Both the position numbers and the translations under genes were made by a program. The notes below the pieces were generated by a model. It ran no database searches. It had not been told where the DNA came from and saw nothing but the letters and a program-made list of their open reading frames with translations. This document shows positions 29,394 through 38,237 of a DNA stretch of 64,000 bases, piece by piece. The stretch lies in contig NZ_CANKZF010000002.1 of NCBI RefSeq assembly GCF_947488515.1, forward strand, positions 842,294 through 906,293, given 5' to 3'. Within the stretch, counting starts at the first letter, position 1; every line of letters starts with the position of its first letter. Source of the stretch: an uncultured Nocardioides sp. (lineage in GTDB: Bacteria > Actinomycetota > Actinomycetes > Propionibacteriales > Nocardioidaceae).

Positions 29394-30548
29394 TCAGGCA
29401 GGCGGCAGCGGGAGGCCGAAGGTGAACGTGCTGCCCTCACCGAGGGTGGACTCGACACCGAGGTGACCGCTCATCAGGTCGACCAGCTCGCGGCAGATCG
29501 CCAGGCCGAGGCCGACACCGAGGCGGTCGCCCGCGGACTGCGGGTCGGCCTGGACGAACGGGTCGAAGAGCGTGCGGAGGTCGTCGTCGGCGATCCCGAT
29601 CCCGGTGTCGCGGACGCGGACGTCGACCCAGCTGCCGACGCCCGGGCCGTCCGCGGAGCAGGGGCGGCCGCTGACGCGCACGTCGACCGAGCCGTGCTCG
29701 GTGTAGGCGATGGCGTTCTGGACGAGGTTGGTGACGACCTGCGTGATGCGCCGGGTGTCGCCGAGGCCCGTCGCGGGGACGCCCTCGTCCACGGTCAGGG
29801 TGATGGCGAGCCCCTGCGACTCGGCGAGCGGGACCGCCCACGACGCCACGTCGTCGATGATCGCGCGCAGGTCGACCGGGACCCTCCGCAGCACGGTCTG
29901 GCGCGCCTCGAGCCCGGAGAACTCCAGGATCTCCTGCACGAGGTGCATGAGGCGCTCGCCGGACCGGTGCACGATCCGGGCGAAGTGCTCGGGCTCGGGC
30001 GGCAGGTCGGTGTCGATCAGCAGCTCGGACGCGCCCACCAGCGCCGCCAGCGGCGTCCGGACCTCGTGGCTCACGGTGGCGAGGAAGAGCGTCTTGGCGG
30101 CGTTGGCCTCCTCGAGCTCGCGCAGGACCCGCTTCGCCTCGGTGACGTCCTCGGTCACCCCGTGCACCCCGACGACCTCGTCCGCGACGATCACCGGGAT
30201 CGCTGTGCAGCGGATGTCGACGACCCCGCCGTCCGCGCGCACGACCCGTGCCTCGACCACCTGCGGGTCGCCCGCCAAGGCCTTGTCGAAGCCGTCCTGG
30301 ATCAGGTGCAGGTCATCGGGGTGGATGACCTGCGCGAAGTGGGTCCGCCGCATCTCCTCGAGGCTCAGCCCGGTCATCGCCAGTGACCGGTCGTTGGCGT
30401 CGGTGTAGTAGCCGCGCGTGTCCACCGAGTAGGCGGCATGGGGGTGGTGGGTGAACATCGAGGCGTAGCGCTCGGTGCTCTCGGCCCGGGCGCCCTCCCC
30501 GAGGTCCGGTCCCGTTGCCGAGGGGTGAACGCCGTCGTGGGGAACCAT
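29394..30548 (-). CDS. Soluble PAS-domain sensor histidine kinase
   Basis: This 384-residue kinase has no membrane segment. A PAS domain (about residues 28-145, with YSVDTRGYYTDAND and HPDDLHLIQ) is followed by a HisKA domain with the phosphorylated His in SHEVRTPLAALVG (about 170). The ATPase domain has an N-box (NLVQNAIAY), G1 (DTGIGIADDD), an F-box (FDPFVQAD) and G2 (GVGLGLAI). The ATG at 30548 is decided by GGAGG 5 nt upstream; the frame is open further but without homology. No response regulator lies beside it, so its partner is elsewhere. The signal bound by the PAS domain is unknown. Confidence 0.9.
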   Translation of the reverse strand: MVPHDGVHPSATGPDLGEGARAESTERYASMFTHHPHAAYSVDTRGYYTDANDRSLAMTGLSLEEMRRTHFAQVIHPDDLHLIQDGFDKALAGDPQVVEARVVRADGGVVDIRCTAIPVIVADEVVGVHGVTEDVTEAKRVLRELEEANAAKTLFLATVSHEVRTPLAALVGASELLIDTDLPPEPEHFARIVHRSGERLMHLVQEILEFSGLEARQTVLRRVPVDLRAIIDDVASWAVPLAESQGLAITLTVDEGVPATGLGDTRRITQVVTNLVQNAIAYTEHGSVDVRVSGRPCSADGPGVGSWVDVRVRDTGIGIADDDLRTLFDPFVQADPQSAGDRLGVGLGLAICRELVDLMSGHLGVESTLGEGSTFTFGLPLPPA

Positions 30549-30630
30549 CAGAACCTCCGAGTGTCCGTCGGGTGCAGGGAACCGTACCCCGCTCCGACGA
30601 CCCCCCATGCACCGGGCGGGGGCTGCCGCG

Positions 30631-31311
30631 TCAGTGCATGAAGGGGTCGACGATGGACCTGACGAGGGCGGACGCACGGTCCGCGTCACCCTCGGCGATC
30701 GCCTCGACGAGGTCGTGGTGGTGGCGGTGCGCGGCGGCGTCGTCCCCCGACTCCTCGTGGCGCATGTGACTGGCGAAGACGTCCGTCACGCTCGAGTAGA
30801 GCTGCAGGTAGAGGGGGTTGTGCGTCGCCGCCACGATCGCGCGGTGCAGCGCGAGGTCTGCGCCCGCCCGGACGTCGGGGTCGTCCGACGACCAGCTCTC
30901 CTCGCGCCGGGTCCTCAGCTCGCGGAGCAGCGCGATGTCGGCGTCCGTGCGACGCAGCGCGGCCAGCGAGGCGGCGGTGCTGTCGAGTGCCAGGCGCAGC
31001 TCGAGGTAGTGGTGCCTGCTGCCACCGGCCAGCTGCCGGGCGAGCGACCCGCTGAGCTCGGAGGTCGAGATCACGAAGGTGCCGCGGCCCTGCTCCCGGC
31101 TGAGGAGACCTGCGTGGACGAGCGACTGCAACGCCTCGCGAACGGTGTTCCGGCCGACCCCGAAGGCCGCGACCAGGTCGGCCTCGACGGGGATCCGCTC
31201 GCCGACCGGCCACCGGCCGGAGGCGATCTCCTCCTGGAAGCGCGCGGCGACCTGGTCGATCAGCCCCACTCGACGCACCGGCGGGGGTGTGCCAGACTCA
31301 CCGTGATTCAT
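30631..31311 (-). CDS. GntR-family regulator, FadR (FCD) type
   Basis: This 226-residue repressor-type regulator has an N-terminal winged helix (WPVGERIPVEADLVAAFGVG, then NTVREALQSLVHAGLL, about residues 35-75). An all-helical FCD ligand domain follows, with Asp/His residues for a metal site (LALHRAIVAATHN, RHHHDLVEAI). It is divergent from a CynX-type transporter across 39 bp that contain a matching inverted repeat. It therefore probably controls both itself and the transporter in response to an organic acid or similar ligand. The ligand cannot be predicted. Confidence 0.9.
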   Translation of the reverse strand: MNHGESGTPPPVRRVGLIDQVAARFQEEIASGRWPVGERIPVEADLVAAFGVGRNTVREALQSLVHAGLLSREQGRGTFVISTSELSGSLARQLAGGSRHHYLELRLALDSTAASLAALRRTDADIALLRELRTRREESWSSDDPDVRAGADLALHRAIVAATHNPLYLQLYSSVTDVFASHMRHEESGDDAAAHRHHHDLVEAIAEGDADRASALVRSIVDPFMH

Positions 31312-31314
31312 CCC

Positions 31315-31327
31315 ATGATCCCATCAT
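31315..31327. promoter_or_regulatory. Predicted GntR operator
   Basis: ATGAT-CCC-ATCAT is an inverted repeat with a 3-nt centre, the usual geometry of FadR-subfamily sites (TnnT-n3-AnnA-like). It lies in the 39-bp gap between the divergent regulator and transporter starts. Confidence 0.4.
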
Positions 31328-31350
31328 TCGTCGCGACCTCGGAGCAAGTG

Positions 31351-32598
31351 TTGACCATCCCCACCGCCACCGCACCCACCCCCGGAGGATCAGGTCTGGC
31401 GAGCCGCGGACGCCTCGCCCTGTGGGCCGGTCTCGCGATCGCCCTCACGGCGCTGAACCTGCGGACCGCGGTCACGGGCATCACGCCGCTGCTGGAGATC
31501 ATCGGGTCGGACCTCGGGTTCGGGATCGCCCTCGCCGGCCTGCTGGGCACGGTGCCGGCGGCGACGTTCGCCGTCTTCGGCTTCCTGGCCCCGGTCGTGA
31601 CGAAGAGGTACGGGCTCGAGCGCACCGCCACCGCCGCCCTCGGCCTCTCGGCGCTCTCCCTCGTGCTGCGGGCGCTCTCCCCGACGCCCGCGGCGCTGGT
31701 CGCGTCGACCGTCCTGGCGCTGGCGGGCATCGGCGCCGCGAACGTCGTGCTCGTGCCGCTCATCAAGGCGTGGTTCGCCGATCGCATCGCCCTGTGGACG
31801 TCGTCGTACCTGCTGCTGATGCAGACCGGTCAGTTCGTGGCACCCCTCCTGGCCGTGCCCGTCGCCGAGGCAGCGGGCTGGCGGGTCTCGGTGGGGATCT
31901 GGGCAGTTCCGGCCGCGGTGGCCGCGGTGGTCTGGTGTGTGCTCGCGGTGAAGCTCCCCGCCGACCACCACGTGCCGGCCGTGGCCGCGACGCCCACCGA
32001 CAGGCTGAAGGTCGGTCGGTCGTCGACGGTCTGGGGGCTGGTGGGCCTGTTCGCGATGATGTCGCTGTCCAACTACAGCATCATCACGTGGGTGCCGGCG
32101 GTGCTCACCGACGCCGGTGGGAGCGCGTCGCTCGGCGGGACGATGGTCGGCCTCTACTCGGCGTGGGGCGTGCTCGCAGCCCTGGTGGTCCCTCAGGTCG
32201 CCACCCGCATGCGCAACCCGTTCGTGGTCGTCGTGGCGTGCTCGGCCGTCCTGATCCTCGGGTACGTCGGCCTGGCCGTCTCGCCGCTCGACGGCACCGT
32301 GCTGTGGGTGTGCGCGCTGGGCATCGGCGTGAGCACGTTCCCGCTCTGCATGACGCTCATCAACCACCGGACGCGGACCCCGCAGTCCGCCTCGACCGTG
32401 TCGGGCTTCGTCCAGGGCATCGGCTACGGCCTGGCCTGCCTCGGACCGATCGGCCTCGGCCTGCTCCGCGAGGCGACGGGGTCGTGGACCACGCCGCTCG
32501 TCGTGCTCGCCGCCACCGCCGTCCCCGGGGTTCTCGCCGGCTGGTTCGCCTGCCAGCCGCGGTTCGTCGAGGACGACGTGCAACGCGTCTCCGGATGA
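31351..32598 (+). CDS. MFS transporter, CynX/NimT family
   Basis: This transporter of about 415 residues has 12 hydrophobic segments. The early segment ALNLRTAVTGITPLLEII is typical of the cyanate/2-nitroimidazole (CynX/NimT) branch. Cyanate use is not implied, since no cyanase is nearby. Start choice: GGAG at 31341-31344 suits TTG 31351 (6-nt spacing) or GTG 31348 (3-nt). ATG 31315 would lie inside the predicted operator. It is probably regulated by the divergent GntR protein. A strong hairpin follows the stop. Confidence 0.83.
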   Translation: MTIPTATAPTPGGSGLASRGRLALWAGLAIALTALNLRTAVTGITPLLEIIGSDLGFGIALAGLLGTVPAATFAVFGFLAPVVTKRYGLERTATAALGLSALSLVLRALSPTPAALVASTVLALAGIGAANVVLVPLIKAWFADRIALWTSSYLLLMQTGQFVAPLLAVPVAEAAGWRVSVGIWAVPAAVAAVVWCVLAVKLPADHHVPAVAATPTDRLKVGRSSTVWGLVGLFAMMSLSNYSIITWVPAVLTDAGGSASLGGTMVGLYSAWGVLAALVVPQVATRMRNPFVVVVACSAVLILGYVGLAVSPLDGTVLWVCALGIGVSTFPLCMTLINHRTRTPQSASTVSGFVQGIGYGLACLGPIGLGLLREATGSWTTPLVVLAATAVPGVLAGWFACQPRFVEDDVQRVSG

Positions 32599-32604
32599 AC
32601 GAGA

Positions 32605-32631
32605 AGGGCCCGGCGCACGGCGCCGGGCCCT
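32605..32631. terminator. Bidirectional terminator between CynX-like gene and nucleoside ABC operon
   Basis: AGGGCCCGGCGC (32605-32616) pairs perfectly with 32620-32631 around a 3-nt loop, between two convergent genes. Confidence 0.83.
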
Positions 32632-32643
32632 CCTCGAGCTGAC

Positions 32644-33948
32644 CTACTGTTGTCGGTAGGGCACGCCGTCCGCGGCCGGCGGCCGGGAGCGGCCCACCAG
32701 TCCCGCCACCGCGAAGATGGTGACGAGGTAGGGGAGCATCAGCATGAACTGGCTCGGCACGGGCGAGCCGATGGCCGAGAGCACTCCCTGCAGGTTGGTC
32801 GCGAAGCCGAAGAGCAGCGCCGCCAACGTCGCGCGGATCGGGTCCCACTTGCCGAAGATGACGGCTGCCAGCGCGATGTAGCCGGCGCCTCCGGTCATCT
32901 CCCGGTTGAAGCCGGCGACCGAGACGAGGCTGAAGTAGGCGCCGCCGAGGCCCGCGATCGCACCCGCGAGCAGGATCGTGCGGTAGCGGGTGCGGTTGAC
33001 CTTGATGCCGACGGTGTCGGCGGCCTTCGGGTGCTCGCCGACCGCACGGACCCGCAGGCCCCAGCGGGTGCGGTAGAGCGCGAAGGCCACGACTGCGACG
33101 ACGACGTAGAGCAGGTAGACGAGCGGGGTCTGACGGAAGAAGATCGGGCCGATGAGCGGGATGTCCCCGAGGACCGGGATCGGCACCGCGCGCAGGCGCT
33201 CGGGGGAGTTCAGCGACTCGGCGTTGGGCGTGAGCACCTGGCGGAACAGGAAGTTGGTCAGGCCGACCACGAGCACGTTGAGGACCACGCCGACGATGAC
33301 CTGGTCGACGAAGTAGGTGATCGCGAACAGGCCGAGGATCAGCGCGACGAGGGCGCCGGCCACCGCGGCAGCCGCCACACCGGCCCACGGCGAGCCCGTC
33401 GTCGACGCGGTGACGGCAGCGGCGAACGCGCCGAGCAGGAGCTGGCCCTCGATGGCGATGTTGACCACTCCGGCGCGCTCACCGAGCACGCCGCCCAACG
33501 CGCCGAAGACGAGCGGGATCGCCAGCGCCACGGCGCCACCGAGCAGGCTGACGACCCGGATCCGGTCGCCGGCGGCCGCCCAGCTGAGGAAGCCGATCAT
33601 CCAGACGATGGCGAAGCTGATCGGTATCCAGATCGGCTGGCCCGCGCGGGTGAGCATGCGGCGCACGGCCTCCGCGGTCAGGCCGAGGCAGATCACCACC
33701 ATCAGCCAGGCGGTGGGGCCGGACGGCACCACGATGTCGGGAAGGGTGACGAAGTCGGTCACCGTCGAGAGCTGGAACGTCGTGTCGCCCGACGGCTCTG
33801 AGCGGAGCAGGATGCCGGCGAGGAGCAGGGTCAGCACGCCGAGCACGATCGGGAGCTTGCGTGCGCCCGAGCCGCGACCGTGCGTCACGGCGCCGTCGGG
33901 AGCCAGACCGCCGCTCTCGGGGGTGGGTAGATCGGTCGCGATGCTCAC
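32644..33948 (-). CDS. ABC transporter permease, BMP/nucleoside type (second permease)
   Basis: This 434-residue permease of the BPD_transp_2 family has about nine to ten hydrophobic segments. It carries the conserved loop GERAGVVNIAIEGQLLLGAF and the coupling segment RAVGEHPKAADTVGI. It pairs with the permease encoded upstream. An extra N-terminal segment (residues 1-130) with two or three helices precedes the core. The GTG start overlaps the upstream stop by 4 nt (GTGA). It is the last gene of the operon. The neighbouring lipoprotein and salvage genes suggest nucleoside import. Confidence 0.9.
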   Translation of the reverse strand: MSIATDLPTPESGGLAPDGAVTHGRGSGARKLPIVLGVLTLLLAGILLRSEPSGDTTFQLSTVTDFVTLPDIVVPSGPTAWLMVVICLGLTAEAVRRMLTRAGQPIWIPISFAIVWMIGFLSWAAAGDRIRVVSLLGGAVALAIPLVFGALGGVLGERAGVVNIAIEGQLLLGAFAAAVTASTTGSPWAGVAAAAVAGALVALILGLFAITYFVDQVIVGVVLNVLVVGLTNFLFRQVLTPNAESLNSPERLRAVPIPVLGDIPLIGPIFFRQTPLVYLLYVVVAVVAFALYRTRWGLRVRAVGEHPKAADTVGIKVNRTRYRTILLAGAIAGLGGAYFSLVSVAGFNREMTGGAGYIALAAVIFGKWDPIRATLAALLFGFATNLQGVLSAIGSPVPSQFMLMLPYLVTIFAVAGLVGRSRPPAADGVPYRQQ

Positions 33949-35237
33949 TTGGCCTCCTGGGCGGGGAGCCGGAAGATGGCGCGCACCAGGGGAGGGGCGG
34001 CGAGGAAGAGGACGATCAGCGACTGCACCACGAGCACCAGGTCCACCGAGATGTTCTCCGAGGTCTGCATGGTGAAGCCACCGGCCTTGAAGGCGCCGAA
34101 CAGCAGCCCGGCGGCCAGGATCCCGAGCGGGCGGGAGCGCCCGAGCAGTGCCACGGTGATGGCGTCGAAGCCGATCGCCGCGTCGAGGTCGAGCGAGACG
34201 CCGCTGGACACGGTGCCGAGCACCTGGTTGATGCCGGCCAGGCCGAGCAGCGAGCCGGCGATCATCATCACGACGACGTAGATCCTGCCGACGTCGATGC
34301 CGGAGGCGCGCGCCGCGTGCGGGTTCTCGCCGACGGCGCGGATGCGGTAGCCGAGGGTGGAGCGGTTGAGCAGCCACCACGCGACGGCGACCGCGACGAG
34401 CGCGATCACGAAGCCGAGGTGAAGATTGAACTGGTCGCCGAGCACCTTGGGCAGCGTCGCCGAGTCCTTCATCGGCGGTGACTTCGGGTTCACCGAGCCG
34501 GGCGTCTTGAGCAGCCAGTCCTTGGTGAGCGACCAGAAGAGCAGGTAGTACGCGACGTAGTTGAGCATGATCGTGACGATCACCTCGTGCGCGCCGGTGC
34601 GGGCCTTCAGCACACCCGCGATCCCACCCCACAGTGCGCCGGCCACCATGCCGACGAGGATCGCGAGCGGCAGGTGGATGACGAGCGGCAGGTCGAAGTT
34701 GAAGCCGACCCAGCCGGCCGCTCCACCGGCGATGAGCATCTGGCCGCGGCCACCGATGTTGAACAGTCCCGCCCGGAAGGCCAGGCCGACGCCGAGGCCG
34801 CCGAGGATCAGCGGGCCGGCGAACTTGAACGTCTCCGTCAGCGGGCGCCACTGCTGGGCCGGCTCGGTGAGGTTGTAGTTGTAGACCGCGCCCCGGAACA
34901 TCGCGCTGTAGGCGCCGGAGATGGCCTCCCACACGGCGGTGAAGAAGTCCGAGGGTCGGGCCGTGATGTAGCCGGCGGTCTCGCGCACCGCGTCGTCCGT
35001 CGCCGCGATCATGACCGAGCCGACGAAGACCGCGAGGAACACGGCCAGCACCCCGGCGAGGACGTCGCCGGAGGCGATCTCGCGCAGCACCGACCGCGAG
35101 CGTTCGGCCCGCGCGTCGTGGGGGTCGGGCTCGGGAGCCTCGGTCGTCGTCTCCGTGGTGGTCGCCCCCCGGGTCGCCTCGTCGTCCGTCACGGGCGCGT
35201 CGGGCTTCTCGGGCTGGGGCTTGGGGGTGTCGTTCAC
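33945..35237 (-). CDS. ABC transporter permease, BMP/nucleoside type (first permease)
   Basis: This 430-residue permease begins with a long hydrophilic N-terminus rich in Thr, Glu and Pro (about residues 1-50). About nine hydrophobic segments follow, with the family loop AFRAGLFNIGGRGQMLIAGG and the coupling sequence RAVGENPHAARASGIDVG. The pair of distinct permeases matches the YufP/YufQ arrangement of nucleoside importers. GTG starts and GTGA overlaps on both sides (35234-35237 and 33945-33948) indicate strict translational coupling with the ATPase and the second permease. Confidence 0.92.
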   Translation of the reverse strand: MNDTPKPQPEKPDAPVTDDEATRGATTTETTTEAPEPDPHDARAERSRSVLREIASGDVLAGVLAVFLAVFVGSVMIAATDDAVRETAGYITARPSDFFTAVWEAISGAYSAMFRGAVYNYNLTEPAQQWRPLTETFKFAGPLILGGLGVGLAFRAGLFNIGGRGQMLIAGGAAGWVGFNFDLPLVIHLPLAILVGMVAGALWGGIAGVLKARTGAHEVIVTIMLNYVAYYLLFWSLTKDWLLKTPGSVNPKSPPMKDSATLPKVLGDQFNLHLGFVIALVAVAVAWWLLNRSTLGYRIRAVGENPHAARASGIDVGRIYVVVMMIAGSLLGLAGINQVLGTVSSGVSLDLDAAIGFDAITVALLGRSRPLGILAAGLLFGAFKAGGFTMQTSENISVDLVLVVQSLIVLFLAAPPLVRAIFRLPAQEAK

Positions 35238-36757
35238 GCGACCACGTCCTTCAGGTCCTTCGGGCGTTCGCCGGTCATCATGAGTCCGAGGGTCTCGCGG
35301 GGCGTGTCGGCCGCGACGATGCCGACGACCTTGCCGCGGTAGAGCACCATGATCCGGTCGGCGAGCGCGACCACCTCGTCGAGCTCGGTGGAGACCACCA
35401 GGACCGGGATGCCCCTGTCGCGGGTCGCGACGATCTGCTTGTGGATGAACTCGATCGAGCCGACGTCCACACCGCGGGTGGGCTGGGCGGCGACGAGCAG
35501 CCGCAGGTCGCGGGAGAGCTCGCGGGCCACGACGACCTTCTGCTGGTTGCCGCCGGAGAGGTTGGCGGCCAGCGAGTCGATGTCGCGGGCGCGGACGTCG
35601 TACTCGGTGAGCTTCTTCTGGGCGAACTCGCGCAGGGCGCCGATGCGCAGCGAGCCGTTCCTGACGAACGGCGACTTGAAGCTGCGGTTGAGCATGAGGT
35701 TCTCGGCGATGGTGAAGCCGGGCACGAGGCCGTCGACCTGCCGGTCCTCGGGGATGAAGCCGACACCGGCGTCGAGGATCTTGCGTGTCGAGCGGCCGAC
35801 CAGCTCGACACCGTCGAGGTTGATGGACCCGCTGACGTCGTCCTGGAGGCCGAGGATGGCCTCGGTGAGCTCGGTCTGGCCATTGCCCTGGACGCCGGCG
35901 ACGGCGAGGACCTCGCCGGCGCGGATGGTGAAGCTGAGGCCGTCGACCTGCGTGTGGCCGGCCACGTCGACCACGCGGAGGTCCTTGACCACCAGCGCGT
36001 CGTCGCCGAGCGTCGCGGCGTCCTTGTGGACGACCAGCTCGACGGGGCGGCCGACCATCATCGAGGCGAGCTCGGCGTTGCTGGCCTTGGGGTCGGCCTC
36101 GCCGACGACCTTGCCGAGGCGGATGACGGTGATCCGGTCGGCGACCTCGCGGACCTCGCGGAGCTTGTGGGTGATGAAGACGATGGCCTTCCCGGCCTCC
36201 TTGAGCTGGCGCATGATGTCCATCAGCTCGTCGGTCTCCTGCGGGGTGAGCACCGCGGTGGGCTCGTCGAAGACGAGCAGCTCGGCGTCGCGGGAGAGGG
36301 CCTTGATGATCTCCACGCGCTGCTGCACGCCGACGGGGAGGTCCTCGACCACGGCGTCGGGGTTGACGTGGAAGCCGAAGCGCTCGGAGATCTCCGTGAC
36401 GCGCTTGCTGGCCTCGGCGAGGTCCAGCGTGCCGGCGAAGCCGATGGTCTCGTTGCCGAGCATGACGTTCTCGGCCACGGTGAAGACGGGGATGAGCATG
36501 AAGTGCTGGTGGACCATGCCGATGCCGGCCGCCATCGCGTCGCCGGGACCGGTGAAGTGCTGGACCTCGCCGTCGAGCTCGATCTCACCCTCGTCGGCCT
36601 TGTAGAGGCCGTAGAGCACGTTCATCAGCGTCGACTTGCCGGCACCGTTCTCGCCGAGGAGGCAGTGGATCTCACCGGGCTCCACCGTGAGGGAGATCGA
36701 GTCGTTGGCCACCACGCTGCCGAAGCGTTTGGTGATGCCTCGCAGGACGAGTCTCAT
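35234..36757 (-). CDS. ABC transporter ATP-binding protein, double NBD (nucleoside type)
   Basis: This 507-residue protein has two nucleotide-binding domains in one chain, as in sugar and BMP-type importers. Domain 1 has Walker A GENGAGKST (about residue 36), signature-like VGVQQRVEI and Walker B LLVFDEPTAVL. Domain 2 has the relaxed Walker A GVQGNGQTEL, signature LSGGNQQKVVVAREL and a Walker B-like LLVAAQPTRGVDVG, where Glu is replaced. That asymmetry is normal in this family. It is coupled to the first permease by a GTGA overlap. The lipoprotein gene lies 151 nt upstream behind a hairpin. Confidence 0.94.
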   Translation of the reverse strand: MRLVLRGITKRFGSVVANDSISLTVEPGEIHCLLGENGAGKSTLMNVLYGLYKADEGEIELDGEVQHFTGPGDAMAAGIGMVHQHFMLIPVFTVAENVMLGNETIGFAGTLDLAEASKRVTEISERFGFHVNPDAVVEDLPVGVQQRVEIIKALSRDAELLVFDEPTAVLTPQETDELMDIMRQLKEAGKAIVFITHKLREVREVADRITVIRLGKVVGEADPKASNAELASMMVGRPVELVVHKDAATLGDDALVVKDLRVVDVAGHTQVDGLSFTIRAGEVLAVAGVQGNGQTELTEAILGLQDDVSGSINLDGVELVGRSTRKILDAGVGFIPEDRQVDGLVPGFTIAENLMLNRSFKSPFVRNGSLRIGALREFAQKKLTEYDVRARDIDSLAANLSGGNQQKVVVARELSRDLRLLVAAQPTRGVDVGSIEFIHKQIVATRDRGIPVLVVSTELDEVVALADRIMVLYRGKVVGIVAADTPRETLGLMMTGERPKDLKDVVA

Positions 36758-36857
36758 GGCATCGCATCCTAGGGGTCGGGATGGTCCGGAGGTCTGGACC
36801 GGGGGTCTGGTACGGGGCGGCCGGGAGTCGGCCGCGAGCCTGCCTCGACACGGAGAA

Positions 36858-36885
36858 GGGAGGCCGACGAAACCGTCGGCCTCCC
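36858..36885 (-). terminator. Intercistronic hairpin between bmp lipoprotein and ABC genes
   Basis: GGGAGGCCGACG (36858-36869) pairs with 36874-36885 around AAAC. It sits just after the lipoprotein stop and before the transporter genes on the same strand. It probably acts as a partial terminator or mRNA stabiliser, letting the binding protein be made in excess. Confidence 0.75.
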
Positions 36886-36908
36886 TCCATCGTGGAGCGT
36901 GCTGGTGA

Positions 36909-38027
36909 TCAGCCCAGGTAGGACTGGACCTTGATGGAGCCGTCGATGATGCCGGCCTTCACCTCGTCGAGCTCGCCGGCCAGCTCGGGGCTGACCTTGT
37001 CCTCGAAGTTGTGGAACGGCGCGATGCCGACGCCGTCGTTCTCGAGGGTGCCGATGTAGGGCTCGAAGTCGAACTCGTCGTTGCCCGCGGCCATGACGGC
37101 CTCGTAGGTGGAGACCTTCATGCCCTTGAGGATCGAGGTCATGACGTAGTCCTGGGTGCTCGGGTCGGTCTCGAAGAGGTCGGCGTCGACGCCCACCATC
37201 GCGATGTCGTTGCCCGAGTCCTCGATCGCGGTGATCGCGCCCTGGTAGATCGGACCGCCGACCGGCAGGATCACGTCGACGTCCTGGTCGAGGATCTGCT
37301 TGGCGGTGCTGGTCGCGGCCTCGTTGGCCTCGAAGCCACCGGTGAAGGAACCGTTCTTGCCGTCCCAGCCGACGACCTCGACGTCCTTCTTCTTCTCCTT
37401 GGCGTAGTACTCCGCGCCCTGCTTGAAGCCGTCCATGAAGATGGTGACGGTCGGGAAGGGCATGCCGCCGTAGGTGCCGACCTTGCCGGTCTTGGTGTAG
37501 TCAGCAGCGGCGTAGCCGGCGAGGAACGCGGCCTCGGCGGTGTTGTAGAGCAGCGGCTTGATGTTCTCCACGTCGGCCTTGCCGTCGAAGGTCGCACCGT
37601 CGTCGCCGCCGTCGGCGGAGTCGTCGATCAGGACGTACTCGATGTCGGGGTTGGCCGAGGCCGACTCCTTGGTCGCCGCGGCCAGGGCGAAGCCGACGGT
37701 CACGATGACGTCGCAGCCCTCGCCGACCAGGCTCTCCAGGTTGGGGCCGTAGTCGTTCTCGCTGTTCGACTCGACGGCCTTGAGCTCGACACCGAGCTCG
37801 TCGGCCGCCTGCGTGGCGCCCTCGAAGCCGAGCTGGTTGAACGACTTGTCGTCGAACCCACCCGCGTCGGACACGATGCACGGCAGGAAGTCGCTGGCAG
37901 CCGGGCTGCTGTCGCTCCCGCTCCCGGTGTTGGTGTCTTCCTCGGGCGCGTCACCACACGCAGCCAGGGTCGCGGCGGCGAGCAGCGCCACGAGGCCGCT
38001 CGAGACGACCTTCCTCGTCTTCAACAC
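36909..38027 (-). CDS. BMP family nucleoside-binding lipoprotein
   Basis: This 372-residue binding protein of the BmpA/PnrA family captures purine or pyrimidine nucleosides outside the cell for the ABC importer encoded downstream. It has a lipoprotein signal with LAAC (about residues 21-24), then an Asp/Ser/Thr-rich linker. The binding domain reads SDAGGFDDKSFNQLGFEG and later IVTVGFALAAATKE. The start is GTG 38027 because GGAGG lies 5 nt before it; a TTG 12 nt further upstream lies ahead of that ribosome site. It is divergent from cdd. Family ligands are nucleosides, which agrees with the neighbours. Confidence 0.92.
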   Translation of the reverse strand: MLKTRKVVSSGLVALLAAATLAACGDAPEEDTNTGSGSDSSPAASDFLPCIVSDAGGFDDKSFNQLGFEGATQAADELGVELKAVESNSENDYGPNLESLVGEGCDVIVTVGFALAAATKESASANPDIEYVLIDDSADGGDDGATFDGKADVENIKPLLYNTAEAAFLAGYAAADYTKTGKVGTYGGMPFPTVTIFMDGFKQGAEYYAKEKKKDVEVVGWDGKNGSFTGGFEANEAATSTAKQILDQDVDVILPVGGPIYQGAITAIEDSGNDIAMVGVDADLFETDPSTQDYVMTSILKGMKVSTYEAVMAAGNDEFDFEPYIGTLENDGVGIAPFHNFEDKVSPELAGELDEVKAGIIDGSIKVQSYLG

Positions 38028-38141
38028 AAATGCCTCCAAGTTCGTGCACCCCGGGGTGGGGTCAGCGTTCCGGGAGCATGATGCCTGCCGTGGCGCACCC
38101 CGTCACGAGGTTCCGAACTTCTGAAATGCGTTTGAGACATA

Positions 38142-38160
38142 AAAGTCGCCGGACGACTTT
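38142..38160. promoter_or_regulatory. Inverted repeat in the bmp/cdd divergent region
   Basis: AAAGTCG-CCGGA-CGACTTT is a perfect 7-bp inverted repeat, 114 nt from the lipoprotein start and 77 nt from cdd. The 210-bp region (38028-38237) has no other gene, so this is a candidate operator for shared nucleoside control. The regulator is unknown. Confidence 0.38.
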
Positions 38161-38237
38161 CGGCGGAACCTGCCAAAGACCGCTGGTTCGCGGCATGCGC
38201 CATAGTGGCCGCTTGCAGGAGAAGGTGGAGGGCAGGG

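Noticed and set aside
26771-29458. 895-residue open frame opposite mutB, meaB and the amidohydrolase gene
   Set aside because: It spans three well-supported genes on the other strand and has no recognisable motif.
31315-31350. ATG 31315 as start of the CynX-like transporter
   Set aside because: It lies inside the predicted GntR operator and has no ribosome site, whereas GGAG precedes the GTG/TTG at 31348-31353.
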